DNA from: Candidatus Altimarinota bacterium
GTDB lineage: Bacteria; Patescibacteriota; Gracilibacteria; UBA4473
Direction of reading: 5' to 3'
Assembly (NCBI GenBank): GCA_020631075.1
Contig: JAHDHX010000001.1
Location: forward strand, 62,001 to 126,000
Length of the DNA stretch: 64,000 bases
Under the pieces are notes generated by a model. That model was not told where the DNA came from. It saw nothing but the letters and a program-made list of their open reading frames with translations, and did not search any database. This document shows, piece by piece, positions 35,938 through 44,653 of the stretch. Numbering within the stretch: position 1 is the stretch's first letter; each line of letters starts with the position of its first letter. Made by a program: the position numbers and the translations under genes.

Positions 35938-37062
35938 ATGGGTGAAACATCGAAACGGGTAGCAGGCGCTGGGGGGGCGTCTGTTTTGTCATTTGGGGCG
36001 CAAGAGCGACTGGCAGACTGGCTGCGAGATGCGGACTGTGCGGGGTGGCTGGTGTGGGAGGAGGACAACCGTGGCTGGGTGACGGGGCTGGAAAGTAGCT
36101 GGGGGATGTGGCTGCAGTGGCAGGATGGCCGCAAGACACTGGTGCTGGACGGGCGGTATGCAGAGCGGGGGCGCGCCCTGCTGGAGGGGACGCCTGTGGA
36201 GCTAGTGGTGCGGGGGACGGACGAACACGACGCGTGGACGAAGACGGTGCGGGGGCGACTGGGGGTGAGTAGTGGGTTGCGCCAGCGGGAAATAGCGTGG
36301 CTGGGGAAAGTGCTGCCGCGGGCCGAAATAGTGCCGATGGCTGACCCGCTGGTGGAGCTGCGCCGAGAAAAAACGGTCGCCGAGTGCCAGCAGGTGCACG
36401 CAGCGCAAAAGAGAGTGGATGACCGACTGATGCCCCTGCTGGAGCAAGAACTGCGCACAGGGGTGACAGAGCAGCAGCTGGCCTGGCGGATAGAGCAAGC
36501 GCTGCGGGAACCTGGGGATGCGGAGTTGAGCTTTCCCGTGATAGTGGCTTTTGCGGAGCACACGGCGCGCCCCCATCACGCGCCGACGAACCGTGCGCTA
36601 CGGGTGAATGAACCTGTGCTGGTGGATTGCGGGGTGCGGCTGGGGGGGCTGTGCAGTGACATGACGCGGTGCTGGTGGTATGGGCCTGACATCGACCCTG
36701 AATATGCGGCGATATATGCGGCGGTGGAGCGGGCGGTGGCAGCGGGGCTGGAAGAGTATCGGGTAGGGGGAGACGTGGCGCTGGCCGATGAGGCTGCGCG
36801 AGGGGCACTGGGGGAGTGGGAGACGCATTTCTGCCATAGTCTGGGCCATGGGGTGGGACGAGTGGTGCATGAAGCGCCGTCGATCAGTGGGAAAAGTACG
36901 GCGAAATTTACCGCAAATGAGATAGTGACGGTGGAACCCGGGGTGTATGTGCCTGAGCGATGGGGAGTGCGGCTCGAAGAGCTGGTGCAGATTACCCCAG
37001 CGGGGCCAAAGGTGCTGAGCCAGATGCCGATGGCGTTGCGGGCGTGGCCAGTGAAAAGTTGA
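35938..37062 (+). CDS. M24-family Xaa-Pro aminopeptidase/prolidase
   Basis: A 374-residue metallopeptidase with two parts: a creatinase-type N-terminal domain (about 1-145) and a pita-bread M24 catalytic domain. Metal ligands are visible as VDCGVRLGGLCSDMTR (two Asp), CHSLGHGVGR (His), VTVEPGVYVPE (Glu) and VRLEELV (Glu), and HTARPHHAPTN carries the substrate-binding His. Family members remove an N-terminal residue preceding proline or split X-Pro dipeptides. It sits 6 bp downstream of secY, the place of methionine aminopeptidase (map) in many genomes, but the creatinase-like N-domain argues for PepP/PepQ rather than Map. Confidence 0.9.
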   Translation: MGETSKRVAGAGGASVLSFGAQERLADWLRDADCAGWLVWEEDNRGWVTGLESSWGMWLQWQDGRKTLVLDGRYAERGRALLEGTPVELVVRGTDEHDAWTKTVRGRLGVSSGLRQREIAWLGKVLPRAEIVPMADPLVELRREKTVAECQQVHAAQKRVDDRLMPLLEQELRTGVTEQQLAWRIEQALREPGDAELSFPVIVAFAEHTARPHHAPTNRALRVNEPVLVDCGVRLGGLCSDMTRCWWYGPDIDPEYAAIYAAVERAVAAGLEEYRVGGDVALADEAARGALGEWETHFCHSLGHGVGRVVHEAPSISGKSTAKFTANEIVTVEPGVYVPERWGVRLEELVQITPAGPKVLSQMPMALRAWPVKS

Positions 37063-37092
37063 AAGAATTTCTAAATTTTACAGTGAGTAATC

Positions 37093-38220
37093 ATGACGCA
37101 GCGTGATATGGCACAGGTGGCGGCGATCTTGGGCTGGCATTTTGCTTTGGGGTTGACGTATCGTCGGTACCGTGCGGTGGAAGACTACTTTGCGGGGGAC
37201 TGGGTGCGAGCGTGGGGGGCTTCGGGGTTGGAGCTGCGGCTGACGAAACTGACAAACAGAGACATCGACCGACTGGACGCTCGCCGTAGCCAGACCAACC
37301 CAGAGCGGATAGCAGAGCAGGTGGCTGCGGTGGGGGCGACGGTGGTGCTGCATGATGATGAGGTGTATCCAGCGCCGTTGCGGGAGATAGCCCAGCCGCC
37401 AGCGATCTTGCTGGTGCGGGGGGAGTTTTCGCCAGAGGATTGGCCAGCGATCGCGGTGGTGGGCACCCGCAAGATGAGTAGCTACGGCAAGCGGGTGGTG
37501 GAGCGACTGATCCCGCCTTTGGCGCGGCGGGGGGTGACGGTGGTGTCGGGGCTGGCGCTGGGGGTGGACCTGGCCGCGCACCAAGCCGCCACCCAGGCGG
37601 GTGGACGGACGATAGCGGTGATGGGGTGTGGGATTGATCAGGTGTATCCGCTGCGGCACGAAAAGTATGCGCAGGAGATCTTGGCGTCTGGGCAGGGGGT
37701 GATCGTATCGGAGTATTTGCCCGGAGTAGTGCCTGACCCGAAGAACTTCCCCGTGCGGAACCGAATAGTGGCGGGGATGACCCAAGGGGTGCTGGTGGTG
37801 GAGGCGGCGCGGCGGTCGGGGAGCTTAATAACCGCAAGGCTGGCGAATGAAAGCAACCGCGAGGTGTTTGCGGTGCCCGGAGAGATCTTTAGCGAGGTGA
37901 GTGAGGGCACCCATGACCTGCTGCGGGCGGGGGCGACGCCTGTGACGGACGTCGAAGACATCTATGCGGGGCTGGGGTGGGGGGAGGTGCCTGCGGGGGA
38001 CGGTGAGTCAGCACCTACGGTGGAGCGCCCCGCGCCTGAGACCCTCGAAGGGCAAGTGCTGGCCCTGTGGGCGCATGACCGCAAGTGCCACATAGACGAG
38101 CTGGTGCGGCGGGCGGCTGGCAAGCTGCCGCAGCCAGTGGTGACGTCGCATTTAATGATCCTCGAAGTGCGGGGGGTGGTGAGCCATGAGGGGGGGCAGG
38201 TGTATGTGCGGCATTGTTAA
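37093..38220 (+). CDS. dprA: DNA-processing protein DprA
   Basis: DprA (Smf) protects incoming single-stranded DNA during natural transformation and loads RecA. The 375 residues include an N-terminal helical domain, the Rossmann-like core with VVGTRKMSSYGKRVVERL, VSGLALGVDLAAHQAA, GCGIDQVYP and RNRIVAGMTQGVLVVEA, and a C-terminal winged-helix domain (about 315-375). With the prepilin peptidase, a TfoX-C-like protein and recF in the window, this points to DNA uptake by type IV pili, a plausible lifestyle for a CPR cell with limited nucleotide synthesis. The stop codon TAA (38218-38220) lies inside the left arm of a 16-bp inverted repeat that bounds the next intergenic element. Confidence 0.95.
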   Translation: MTQRDMAQVAAILGWHFALGLTYRRYRAVEDYFAGDWVRAWGASGLELRLTKLTNRDIDRLDARRSQTNPERIAEQVAAVGATVVLHDDEVYPAPLREIAQPPAILLVRGEFSPEDWPAIAVVGTRKMSSYGKRVVERLIPPLARRGVTVVSGLALGVDLAAHQAATQAGGRTIAVMGCGIDQVYPLRHEKYAQEILASGQGVIVSEYLPGVVPDPKNFPVRNRIVAGMTQGVLVVEAARRSGSLITARLANESNREVFAVPGEIFSEVSEGTHDLLRAGATPVTDVEDIYAGLGWGEVPAGDGESAPTVERPAPETLEGQVLALWAHDRKCHIDELVRRAAGKLPQPVVTSHLMILEVRGVVSHEGGQVYVRHC

Positions 38221-38410
38221 GGAAACACTGATAAATTCAAAATGACGTGAAAACAATTGAGAAAGAGTCGCCATCAAAAAAGGATCTTTGAGGCGCTTTT
38301 TCACTCCAGAACCGTCACGGGGTCGAGAGACCCCGTGAGAACCTGTCGCAAAAAATCATCCCCAAATCTCTCTTTTTGTGATTGGCGAGACTTCATCAGT
38401 GTTTCCTTAA
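38217..38410. repeat. Structured repeat element, copy B, with 16-bp terminal inverted repeats
   Basis: A 194-bp unit between dprA and der. TTAAGGAAACACTGAT (38217-38232) is perfectly inverted at 38395-38410. Nested inside are a second stem (about 38266-38282 with 38372-38392) and an apical hairpin TCACGGGGTC/GACCCCGTGA (38315-38324/38329-38338) capped by GAGA, a GNRA-type loop. The motifs AAATCTC, CTTTTTGT and GCGAGAC, and GATCTTT on the other arm, match copy A at 10.2 kb in order and position, while the hairpin bases differ but stay paired. It may be a MITE or a structured RNA; the left repeat supplies the dprA stop codon. Confidence 0.6.
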
Positions 38411-38509
38411 GGAGCACTTTTTGTGGGGGTGGGCCTTGTGCGGGAGGCGGGGGACTGCTATACAGCGGGGGTGTGGCTGTAGGGGGGTGTTTAATCTGAC
38501 CCGTGAAAA

Positions 38510-40024
38510 ATGAGTTTGCCGACGGTGTGTATCATTGGGCGACCGAATACGGGGAAGTCGACACTCTTTAACGCGATGATCGGCCAACGGAAGGCGATTG
38601 TCTCGGACATTGCGGGGACGACCCGTGACCGAGTGGTCAGCAAAGTGGAGGGGAATGATCGTGACTATTGGCTGGTGGACACGGCGGGGCTGACGAGTGC
38701 GGCGGGTGAAGAACTGGAGCAGGAGATGCAGCTGCAGACAGACATAGCGCTGGAGGAGGCGGATGTGGTGCTGTGTGTATTTGACGCGAAGCGGAACCTG
38801 ACGGCGGATGACCACAACGTGGTGGCGAAGCTGCGTCGAGCGAAGCAACCAGTGGTGGTCGTCGCCAATAAACTCGACGATGGCAACCCTGCGGCGGCGC
38901 TGGAGCTGTCGGGTGTGGGGCTGGGGATGCCCGTGGTGGTGTCGGCGAAGAATAACTTTGGGTTGTGGGAGCTGTATGAAGCGATAGAGGCGGTGCTGCC
39001 GCCAATGCCAGCGGGTATGGAAGCTGAGCAGGAAGAGACAGAGTCTGAAAATGAGGATGTGTATGCGTGGGATGAAGAAGAGGTGTCAGCGGAAGAGCAC
39101 CCCGAGCACGAAGCGGAAGAAACCGAAGAGGCGGAGGTGCGGGCCCTGAAACTGGCCGTCGTGGGGCGGCCAAACGTGGGGAAGAGTACGCTGTGTAATG
39201 CTTTTTTGCAGGAGAATCGGTCGACGGTGAGTGACATCCCCGGGACGACCCGTGACACGATTGACAGTGTGTATGTGTCGCCTGAGGGGGTGGAGTATAC
39301 GCTCCTCGACACGGCGGGGCTGCGCCGCAAGGGGAAGCTGGGGCGGAAAATAGAGTACTGGAGTGCGGTGCGGACGGCACAGGCGATCGAGCGGTCGGAC
39401 GTGTGTGCGCTGTTGCTCGACTCGCTGGAGGGGGTGACGCACCAAGACATGACGATCATTAACCAAGTGATAGAGGCGGGGAAGGGGCTGGTGATCGTGG
39501 TGAATAAGTTTGATCTGGTGCATGACAAAGCACGTGAAAATGAAACGGATGAGCGAGAGATAGATGAAATTAAGATGTGGGGGGAAGATCTGGATAAGAT
39601 TCGGAAAGATTACTGGTACTACTTGTCGCAGCGGTTGCCGTTTGCGTCGTGGGCACCGGTGCTGTTTGTGTCAGCGAAGACGGGGAAGGCGATTGGGAAG
39701 ATCCTTGAGGCGGCGGTGCACATCGAACGTGAGCGGCGGCGGCGGATCAGCACGGCGGCACTGAACCGCTGGTTGCCTGAGATCGTATATGGGCATGTGA
39801 TGCCGAGCAAGGGGTCGCGGATCGGTAAAATTAAGTATATATCACAGGTGGACACGTGCCCGCCCAAAATCGGGGTGTGGGTGAATAATGCGGAGGCGTT
39901 TCACTTCAGCTATCGGCGGTATCTGGAAAATCGGTTGCGGGAAAAATTTGGCTGGTATGGAACCCCGGTGGTGATTTCGTTTCGTGATGCGATGGGGGAC
40001 AGGCGGAAAAAGCGGCGGAAGTAG
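38510..40024 (+). CDS. der: Ribosome-assembly GTPase Der (EngA)
   Basis: Der has two tandem GTPase domains and a KH-like C-terminal domain, and helps to mature the 50S subunit. In this 504-residue protein G1 motifs are GRPNTGKST (near residue 10) and GRPNVGKST (near 217); G3 motifs are DTAG twice; G4 motifs are NKLDD and NKFDL. The KH-like part starts around residue 410. The linker between the two GTPase domains (about 165-208) is unusually long and very acidic (Glu-rich with a YAWDEEE core). ATG 38510 directly precedes the first G-domain strand. Element B lies upstream, so any promoter must be near or within it. Confidence 0.96.
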   Translation: MSLPTVCIIGRPNTGKSTLFNAMIGQRKAIVSDIAGTTRDRVVSKVEGNDRDYWLVDTAGLTSAAGEELEQEMQLQTDIALEEADVVLCVFDAKRNLTADDHNVVAKLRRAKQPVVVVANKLDDGNPAAALELSGVGLGMPVVVSAKNNFGLWELYEAIEAVLPPMPAGMEAEQEETESENEDVYAWDEEEVSAEEHPEHEAEETEEAEVRALKLAVVGRPNVGKSTLCNAFLQENRSTVSDIPGTTRDTIDSVYVSPEGVEYTLLDTAGLRRKGKLGRKIEYWSAVRTAQAIERSDVCALLLDSLEGVTHQDMTIINQVIEAGKGLVIVVNKFDLVHDKARENETDEREIDEIKMWGEDLDKIRKDYWYYLSQRLPFASWAPVLFVSAKTGKAIGKILEAAVHIERERRRRISTAALNRWLPEIVYGHVMPSKGSRIGKIKYISQVDTCPPKIGVWVNNAEAFHFSYRRYLENRLREKFGWYGTPVVISFRDAMGDRRKKRRK

Positions 40025-40038
40025 GAGGAATAATAATT

Positions 40039-40578
40039 TTGAGAATAATGTGGAAAGTATTTGCTCTGGGACTGGGGATGCTGTGGGCGGGGACGGTGTC
40101 GGCGTATGACTGCCATGAAGACCCGTATGGGCAGCGGATGAAGTCAAAGTATGTAGTGCGGGGGGTCGTGCAGGAAGTGCTGGAAGAAACAGAGGCGGTG
40201 AATAAGTACCGCGTGCATAGGCAAGAGGTTGTCTCAGGGGAGGGTGTGCCGGAGGAGTTTGAGGTTCATATGCTGCGGGGGAAGTATATTTTTTACAGTG
40301 AGGATTTTTATGTGCAGCAATTGACTGCGGGGGGAACGTATTATTTCACAAGTTATTCTTTTGATGGAGATGCACCGATGCAATATCGGTCAGCGGACGA
40401 ATGTGGGGGAAGCGTCTTTGCGGTGGGGGCGCAGGCGATATGGCAGATCCCGCAAAGTGAGGTGAAAACCGAAGATTCAAGCATGATCTGGAAGTCTGCT
40501 GACTGGCTGGGGTGGGTGCTGCTTTTCTTGGTTTTGGGGGGTGTTTGGGGGTGGCAAATTAAGCGGAGAGGGGAGTGA
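40039..40578 (+). CDS. Secreted protein with C-terminal transmembrane helix
   Basis: A 179-residue exported protein of unknown family. The signal peptide core is FALGLGMLWAGTVSA. The mature part has a YDCHEDP start and a second Cys in ADECGGS, so one disulfide is possible. It ends with a membrane helix (WVLLFLVLGGVWGW) and basic tail. The layout resembles bacterial proteins with a cobalamin- or metal-unrelated beta domain of about 120 residues, but no motif settles it. GGAGGAA at 40024-40030 lies eight bases before TTG 40039, so this TTG is preferred to the ATG at 40048. The 3' end overlaps convergent recF by 20 bp. Confidence 0.65.
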   Translation: MRIMWKVFALGLGMLWAGTVSAYDCHEDPYGQRMKSKYVVRGVVQEVLEETEAVNKYRVHRQEVVSGEGVPEEFEVHMLRGKYIFYSEDFYVQQLTAGGTYYFTSYSFDGDAPMQYRSADECGGSVFAVGAQAIWQIPQSEVKTEDSSMIWKSADWLGWVLLFLVLGGVWGWQIKRRGE

Positions 40579-41623
40579 TGTCGATGATCTGAGGACTGGT
40601 GGCAAACCCCGCGCAATGACTGGCGTGGGTGGTGGTGAAAAATGTCTGTGTGCCGTGGCAGAGCTGCTGCAGCTGGGCTTGGCGGTGGGTGTCGAGCTCA
40701 GAAAAAACGTCGTCGAGCAGGAGCACGGGGGGGTGGCTGAGGTGCTGGGTGAGGGTGGCCCGTAGGGCGGTGAGGAGTGAGAGGAAAAATGTGCGGAGCT
40801 CGCCGCGCGAGGCCGTGGCGTGCAGGGGGTGGTCACGCAGGTGGGCGAGCCACTGGTCGCGGTGGGGGCCCGTGAGGGTGCGGCGGGCGGCGATGTCACG
40901 CGGGGCGTGCGTCTGCAGGTGGGTGAGGAGGGCGGTGGAGTCAGTGAGGACGGCTGGGGGGAGGTCGTTGCTGATGCTGACGCTGGCGGGCGTGGCGGTG
41001 CCAGCGCACTGGGCGTAGGCGGTGGCGAGCAGGGGGGTGAGGGACGTGGCCAGTGACTGGCGGGCGAGATGCAGCGTGGGACCGTGCTGTGACAGCAGGG
41101 TGCACCATGGGTGGAGGTCAGCGGGGGTGGGGGGGATGTCGGCCCGCAGGAGGGCATTGCGGTGGCGGAGCGCGCGTTGGAATTGCGTCAGGGCGGTGGC
41201 GTAGAGGGGAGAGGTCTGCACCAAGATGCGGTCGAAGTAGCGCTGGCGGGTGGTGGTGTCGGCCCGAAAGAGATGCAGAAACTCCGGTGCAAACACCAAG
41301 GTGGGCAGCTGGCCGAGGTGCTGGCGCCAGGGACGGGCTTTGCCGTGGCGGGTGAGGCGACGCGTGCGCGGGGTGAGCGTGAGGCCGTAGGTGTCGCCGA
41401 CCTGTGTGCTGAGGGTGAGCTGGGCGGACTCGGCCTGGTGCGCGATGAGCTGCCGTGTGGTGGTGGTACGCCAAGATTTCCCTACGGAGAAGAGCTCGAG
41501 GGCTTCGAGGAGATTGGTTTTGCCTTGGCCGTTGGGGCCGATGATGACGGTGGCGGGGCCAGTGAAGGTGAACGTGCGGTCGTGGTATGACCGAAAGTCA
41601 CGCAGGGTGAGCTGGTGGATCAT
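40559..41623 (-). CDS. recF: DNA replication and repair protein RecF
   Basis: RecF binds gapped DNA and, with RecO and RecR, loads RecA. The 354-residue SMC-like ATPase shows Walker A IIGPNGQGKTNLLEAL near residue 30, the coiled-coil lobe in the middle, the signature region ASRGELRTFFLSL near 275 and Walker B PVLLLDDVFSELD near 310. Its ATG (41621-41623) overlaps the stop of the upstream MBL-fold gene as ATGA, so the two are translationally coupled. In many bacteria recF sits in a dnaA-dnaN-recF-gyrB cluster at the origin. Here it does not, and no dnaA boxes were noticed. Confidence 0.95.
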   Translation of the reverse strand: MIHQLTLRDFRSYHDRTFTFTGPATVIIGPNGQGKTNLLEALELFSVGKSWRTTTTRQLIAHQAESAQLTLSTQVGDTYGLTLTPRTRRLTRHGKARPWRQHLGQLPTLVFAPEFLHLFRADTTTRQRYFDRILVQTSPLYATALTQFQRALRHRNALLRADIPPTPADLHPWCTLLSQHGPTLHLARQSLATSLTPLLATAYAQCAGTATPASVSISNDLPPAVLTDSTALLTHLQTHAPRDIAARRTLTGPHRDQWLAHLRDHPLHATASRGELRTFFLSLLTALRATLTQHLSHPPVLLLDDVFSELDTHRQAQLQQLCHGTQTFFTTTHASHCAGFATSPQIIDITPLSA

Positions 41624-42159
41624 CCCCACAGGAGGGTGGTGGTGGCGTCAAGGGGGAGCTCGGTGGCTTTGACGGTGTAGGTGGGTTCGGTGTGGTGCTG
41701 GAGGGGCATCATGTCCGCGAGGCCGCTGGTGTGAGTGGACTCACCGACGACGAGGGCGAGCTTTGGGGAGATGGTTTCGATGATTTTTTTCAGGAGCTTG
41801 GCGGTGATGCTCGCGTTGGCGGGGAGGAGGATGACGTCGAAGTTTTCGCCGAGCTCCGACAAGACAGCGGGGGTAGGCACGGCGCTGAGCTGACCACAGA
41901 GCAGGACGCTGAGGCCACCCAGAGTGCAGCGGTAGAGGGTGTTGGTGCGGTCGGTGGACTCAAAGGTGCCTTTGACGAGGATTTCGTTGACTTCGTACTC
42001 ACCGGGGAGGGTGATGACTTTTTGCGCGCTGGGGGCGGAGCCGTCACCCGCGGTGAAAAGGGCGATGTCGGTCGACTGGTCGGCGGTGAGGTCGACGGTG
42101 AGGGTTTGCTTTTGGTGCTGGAGGGTGAAGCCGTGGGGAGCGGAGTAGGTGATCTTCAT
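41620..42159 (-). CDS. Metallo-beta-lactamase-fold protein lacking the metal-binding motif
   Basis: A 179-residue relative of the short MBL-fold proteins (UlaG/L-ascorbate-6-phosphate lactonase-like) that are common in CPR genomes. Matching segments are QTLTVDLTAD, ITLPGEYEVNEILVKG, RCTLGGLSVLLCGQLS, LSELGENFDVILLPAN and SPKLALVVGES. Where active homologues have the HxHxDH zinc motif after DIVLVSH, this protein reads DIALFTAGDGSAPS, with no His. The C-terminal PMHY-like His is also absent. It is therefore probably catalytically dead, or structural. Translational coupling to recF (ATGA overlap) suggests a partner or regulatory role. The start at 42159 (MKITYSAPHGF) corresponds to the family's first strand. 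Confidence 0.7.
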   Translation of the reverse strand: MKITYSAPHGFTLQHQKQTLTVDLTADQSTDIALFTAGDGSAPSAQKVITLPGEYEVNEILVKGTFESTDRTNTLYRCTLGGLSVLLCGQLSAVPTPAVLSELGENFDVILLPANASITAKLLKKIIETISPKLALVVGESTHTSGLADMMPLQHHTEPTYTVKATELPLDATTTLLWG

Positions 42160-42282
42160 AGCAAAGGGGCAATGACAGGGGCAGGAGAGGGAAAAATCAG
42201 GCGCAGTGTAGAGACGGGCGGAAAAAATGCACGGCAAAAGTGGTGTGCGCGGGGCGGAGGGGGTAGGGTGGGGGTGAGACTT

Positions 42283-43263
42283 ATGAAGCACGTTTTACTG
42301 TTTACTGGTGAGGATACGTTTCGGATCCGTCAGCGGGTGCGGGCGCTGGAGCGGGTATTTGCCCAGAAGTACCCCGAGGGGGCGGTGGAGCGACTCGACA
42401 GTCGGTCGACGCTCAGCGACCTGACGGCGGCGGCGTTGACGGGGAGCCTCTTCGGTGGGAAGCGGCTGGTGATAGCGGAGGGGTTCTGGGACAAGGACAA
42501 ATATGCGCAAACGGAAAAAACTGACTGGTGGGGGCAGCTGGCGAAGTGTGCGGAGACGGCGTCGGTGTTTTTCATTGAGCCAGTGCTGGACAAGCGGCTG
42601 AAGTGGGCCAAGTATCTGCTCAAAACCTTTACGGGGCAGGCGCCCTTTGACCCCTTGCAGGGGAGTGCGCTGACGCGCTGGGTGGCGGACTATGCCACGC
42701 AGCAAGGCGGAAAAATGGACACGCAGACAGCGAAAAAATTGACCGAGCACTGTGGACATGACCTGTGGCGACTGAGCCGAGAAACGGAGAAACTGGTAGC
42801 GTATGCGGGGGGAGAAGCGGTGACGTCAGCGATGGTCGAAACCCTGTGTGAGCGGACAACGGAGACGGTGGTGTGGGATTTTTTACGGTTGTTGAGTGGG
42901 CGGAAGCGGGGGGAGGCGATGCGGCTGTTTCGGCAGATGATGCAAGAGGGGCAGTCGCCGCACCAGCTGCTGGCGCTGCTGCTGCGGGAGGTGCGGGTGC
43001 ACATCCTGCTGAAAGGTGGGCTGGCGGAGGGGCTGCGCGGGGGGGAGCTGGCCAAGGCGACGGGCCTCAACCCCTTTGTGGTCAAAAAGACGTTGCCGTT
43101 GTCGCAGAAATTTAATCTGCGGGAGCTGGCGGAGCTGCACGAGCAGCTGTGTGAGACGGATCTGGCCCTGAAGTCAGGCGGAGTGAGTGTGTCGGCGGAT
43201 GATGCGGGGGAGCTGGAGCTGCGGCTCGAGCAGGTGATCATTGCGATGACTGGGAGCATATAA
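42283..43263 (+). CDS. holA: DNA polymerase III subunit delta
   Basis: HolA is the wrench subunit of the clamp loader that opens the beta sliding clamp. The 326 residues fit the delta family: the N-terminal AAA-like fold starts with HVLLFTGEDTFRIRQRVRAL, followed by LTGSLFGGKRLVIAEGF, a middle domain (LTRWVADYATQQG), the short LTEHCGHDLWRLSRETEKL block and a C-terminal collar with SPHQLLALLLREVRVHI. ATG 42283 is chosen because the frame upstream is antisense to the MBL gene. The divergent 123-bp gap may hold promoters for both directions. The prepilin peptidase gene follows after 20 bp. Confidence 0.9.
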   Translation: MKHVLLFTGEDTFRIRQRVRALERVFAQKYPEGAVERLDSRSTLSDLTAAALTGSLFGGKRLVIAEGFWDKDKYAQTEKTDWWGQLAKCAETASVFFIEPVLDKRLKWAKYLLKTFTGQAPFDPLQGSALTRWVADYATQQGGKMDTQTAKKLTEHCGHDLWRLSRETEKLVAYAGGEAVTSAMVETLCERTTETVVWDFLRLLSGRKRGEAMRLFRQMMQEGQSPHQLLALLLREVRVHILLKGGLAEGLRGGELAKATGLNPFVVKKTLPLSQKFNLRELAELHEQLCETDLALKSGGVSVSADDAGELELRLEQVIIAMTGSI

Positions 43264-43283
43264 TAAGTAAATTAGATTAGAAA

Positions 43284-44138
43284 ATGAACTGGATGATGAC
43301 TGATTACCAATGGTTGGCGTGCGGGTTTTATGCGTTGCTGGGGGTGGGGGGGCTGCTGGTGGGGAGCCTGACCACGGCGCTGGTGCCACGGATGATGCAC
43401 GACACGGTGGGGACAATGCTGACGGGGCGGTCGCGCTGTGAGGCGTGTGGGGTGACGCTGCGCTGGTGGCAGCTGGTACCTGTGCTGAGCTGGGTGCTGC
43501 AGCGGGGGAAGTGCAACCACTGTGGGGCGGTGGTGAGTGCCTGGTACCCCTTGACGGAGCTGCTGATGATGGGGAGCTGGGTGCTGGTGGGAAAACGCTG
43601 GAGTAACTGGGGGGTGGAGATGGATGATGTTTTGGTGGGGGATGTGTACGTAGAAATGGTGAGCTGGGGGCCACTGGTGCTGGCTCTGCTGGGGGTGACG
43701 TTGGCGGTGATGTGCTGTGTGTATGACGGGCGGTACCAGACGGTTGATCGACGGTTGACGTTGCCTTTTTTACTGGTGGCGGGGCTGTGGGCGGGGGCGT
43801 ACTCCCCACTGGGGTGGGGGCAACATGCGCTGGGGGTGCTGGTGGGTGGGGGATTTTTTGCGGTGCAATATCTGGCTTCGCGGGGGCGATGGCTGGGGCA
43901 GGGTGACATTGACCTCGGGCTCGTGATGGGGCTGTGGGTGGGGTGGCCAGCGGTGCTGGGGGCGGTGTGGGGGGGGTACTTGCTGGGGATGCTCTGGGTG
44001 CTGCCGCTCTGGGCGATGGGGCGACTGCAGGGAGGGGCGAAGATTGCCTTGGGGAGTTTCCTCATGCTGTCACTGGTGGGCCACATGGGGGCGAAAATGG
44101 GGTTGTGGGGGTGGTATCTCTCGACGGTGGGGCTATAG
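43284..44138 (+). CDS. pilD: Prepilin peptidase (A24 family)
   Basis: A membrane-embedded aspartyl protease that cleaves and methylates type IV pilin precursors. The 284 residues hold about seven to eight hydrophobic segments. After the first comes the cytosolic loop with two Cys pairs, SRCEACGVTLRWWQLVP and KCNHCGAVVS, typical of methylating PilD enzymes. The two catalytic Asp residues are most likely in CCVYDGRYQTVDRRLTLP and in LGQGDIDLGLVMGLWVG. No pilin or other pil genes lie next to it, although dprA in the window also fits pilus-mediated DNA uptake. ATG 43284 gives a short N-terminus before helix 1. Confidence 0.9.
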   Translation: MNWMMTDYQWLACGFYALLGVGGLLVGSLTTALVPRMMHDTVGTMLTGRSRCEACGVTLRWWQLVPVLSWVLQRGKCNHCGAVVSAWYPLTELLMMGSWVLVGKRWSNWGVEMDDVLVGDVYVEMVSWGPLVLALLGVTLAVMCCVYDGRYQTVDRRLTLPFLLVAGLWAGAYSPLGWGQHALGVLVGGGFFAVQYLASRGRWLGQGDIDLGLVMGLWVGWPAVLGAVWGGYLLGMLWVLPLWAMGRLQGGAKIALGSFLMLSLVGHMGAKMGLWGWYLSTVGL

Positions 44139-44201
44139 TCTGAAAGTGAGCTGGCGGGGAATGGCTCACAATATGGGGAGATCTCTCATACACCTACACC
44201 A

Positions 44202-44597
44202 ATGAATAAACACTTACTGTTGACGGCGATTACCTTGGGGCTGAGTAGTGCGATTGTCTGGACGGTTTTGACGCAGATAGACCCCTATGGGGCGTATGGC
44301 GGACTGGCGCGGGGGTTGCTGGTTTTTGGGGTGCTGTGTGGGGTAGGGGCGTTTATGACGATGATATTTTTCTTTGCGGGGGAGCTGGTCGTGGGGCGGC
44401 AGCTGGGGCTGCGGGGGTACATAGTGAGTGTGCGGCGGGGGCTGCTGGTGGGGGTGCTGGCGGCGGCGGTGGTGGGGCTGCGGTTGGCGAACTTGATGGG
44501 GGTGTTTGAGGGGGTGCTGTTGGGGTTGTTTTTGTTGTCGATTGAGCTGCTTTTTGTGTCTTCGTCACTGTCACGCGAACGGCGGCGGGTGGGGTAG
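44202..44597 (+). CDS. Small integral membrane protein, unknown
   Basis: A 131-residue protein of about four hydrophobic segments (near residues 6-25, 34-62, 82-100 and 103-122) with short loops, the largest containing RQLGLRGYIVSVRRG. No family motif is recognised and there are no conserved charged residues inside the helices to suggest transport. It begins at ATG 44202, 63 bp after the prepilin peptidase gene, and pyk follows 57 bp later, so it could belong to either unit. Confidence 0.65.
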   Translation: MNKHLLLTAITLGLSSAIVWTVLTQIDPYGAYGGLARGLLVFGVLCGVGAFMTMIFFFAGELVVGRQLGLRGYIVSVRRGLLVGVLAAAVVGLRLANLMGVFEGVLLGLFLLSIELLFVSSSLSRERRRVG

Positions 44598-44653
44598 CGG
44601 CTGGGGGGTCTAGCGTGGTATACTGCAGTGAATATTTTCCACGTCCCACGCCT

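Noticed and set aside
10184-38410. Integron attC sites as an explanation for the structured elements
   Set aside because: No paired GTTRRRY/RYYYAAC core sites bound the elements and no integrase is in the window.
40559-43263. A replication origin near recF and holA
   Set aside because: No dnaA, dnaN or gyrB gene and no cluster of DnaA boxes was seen, and the G-rich strand does not switch across the region.
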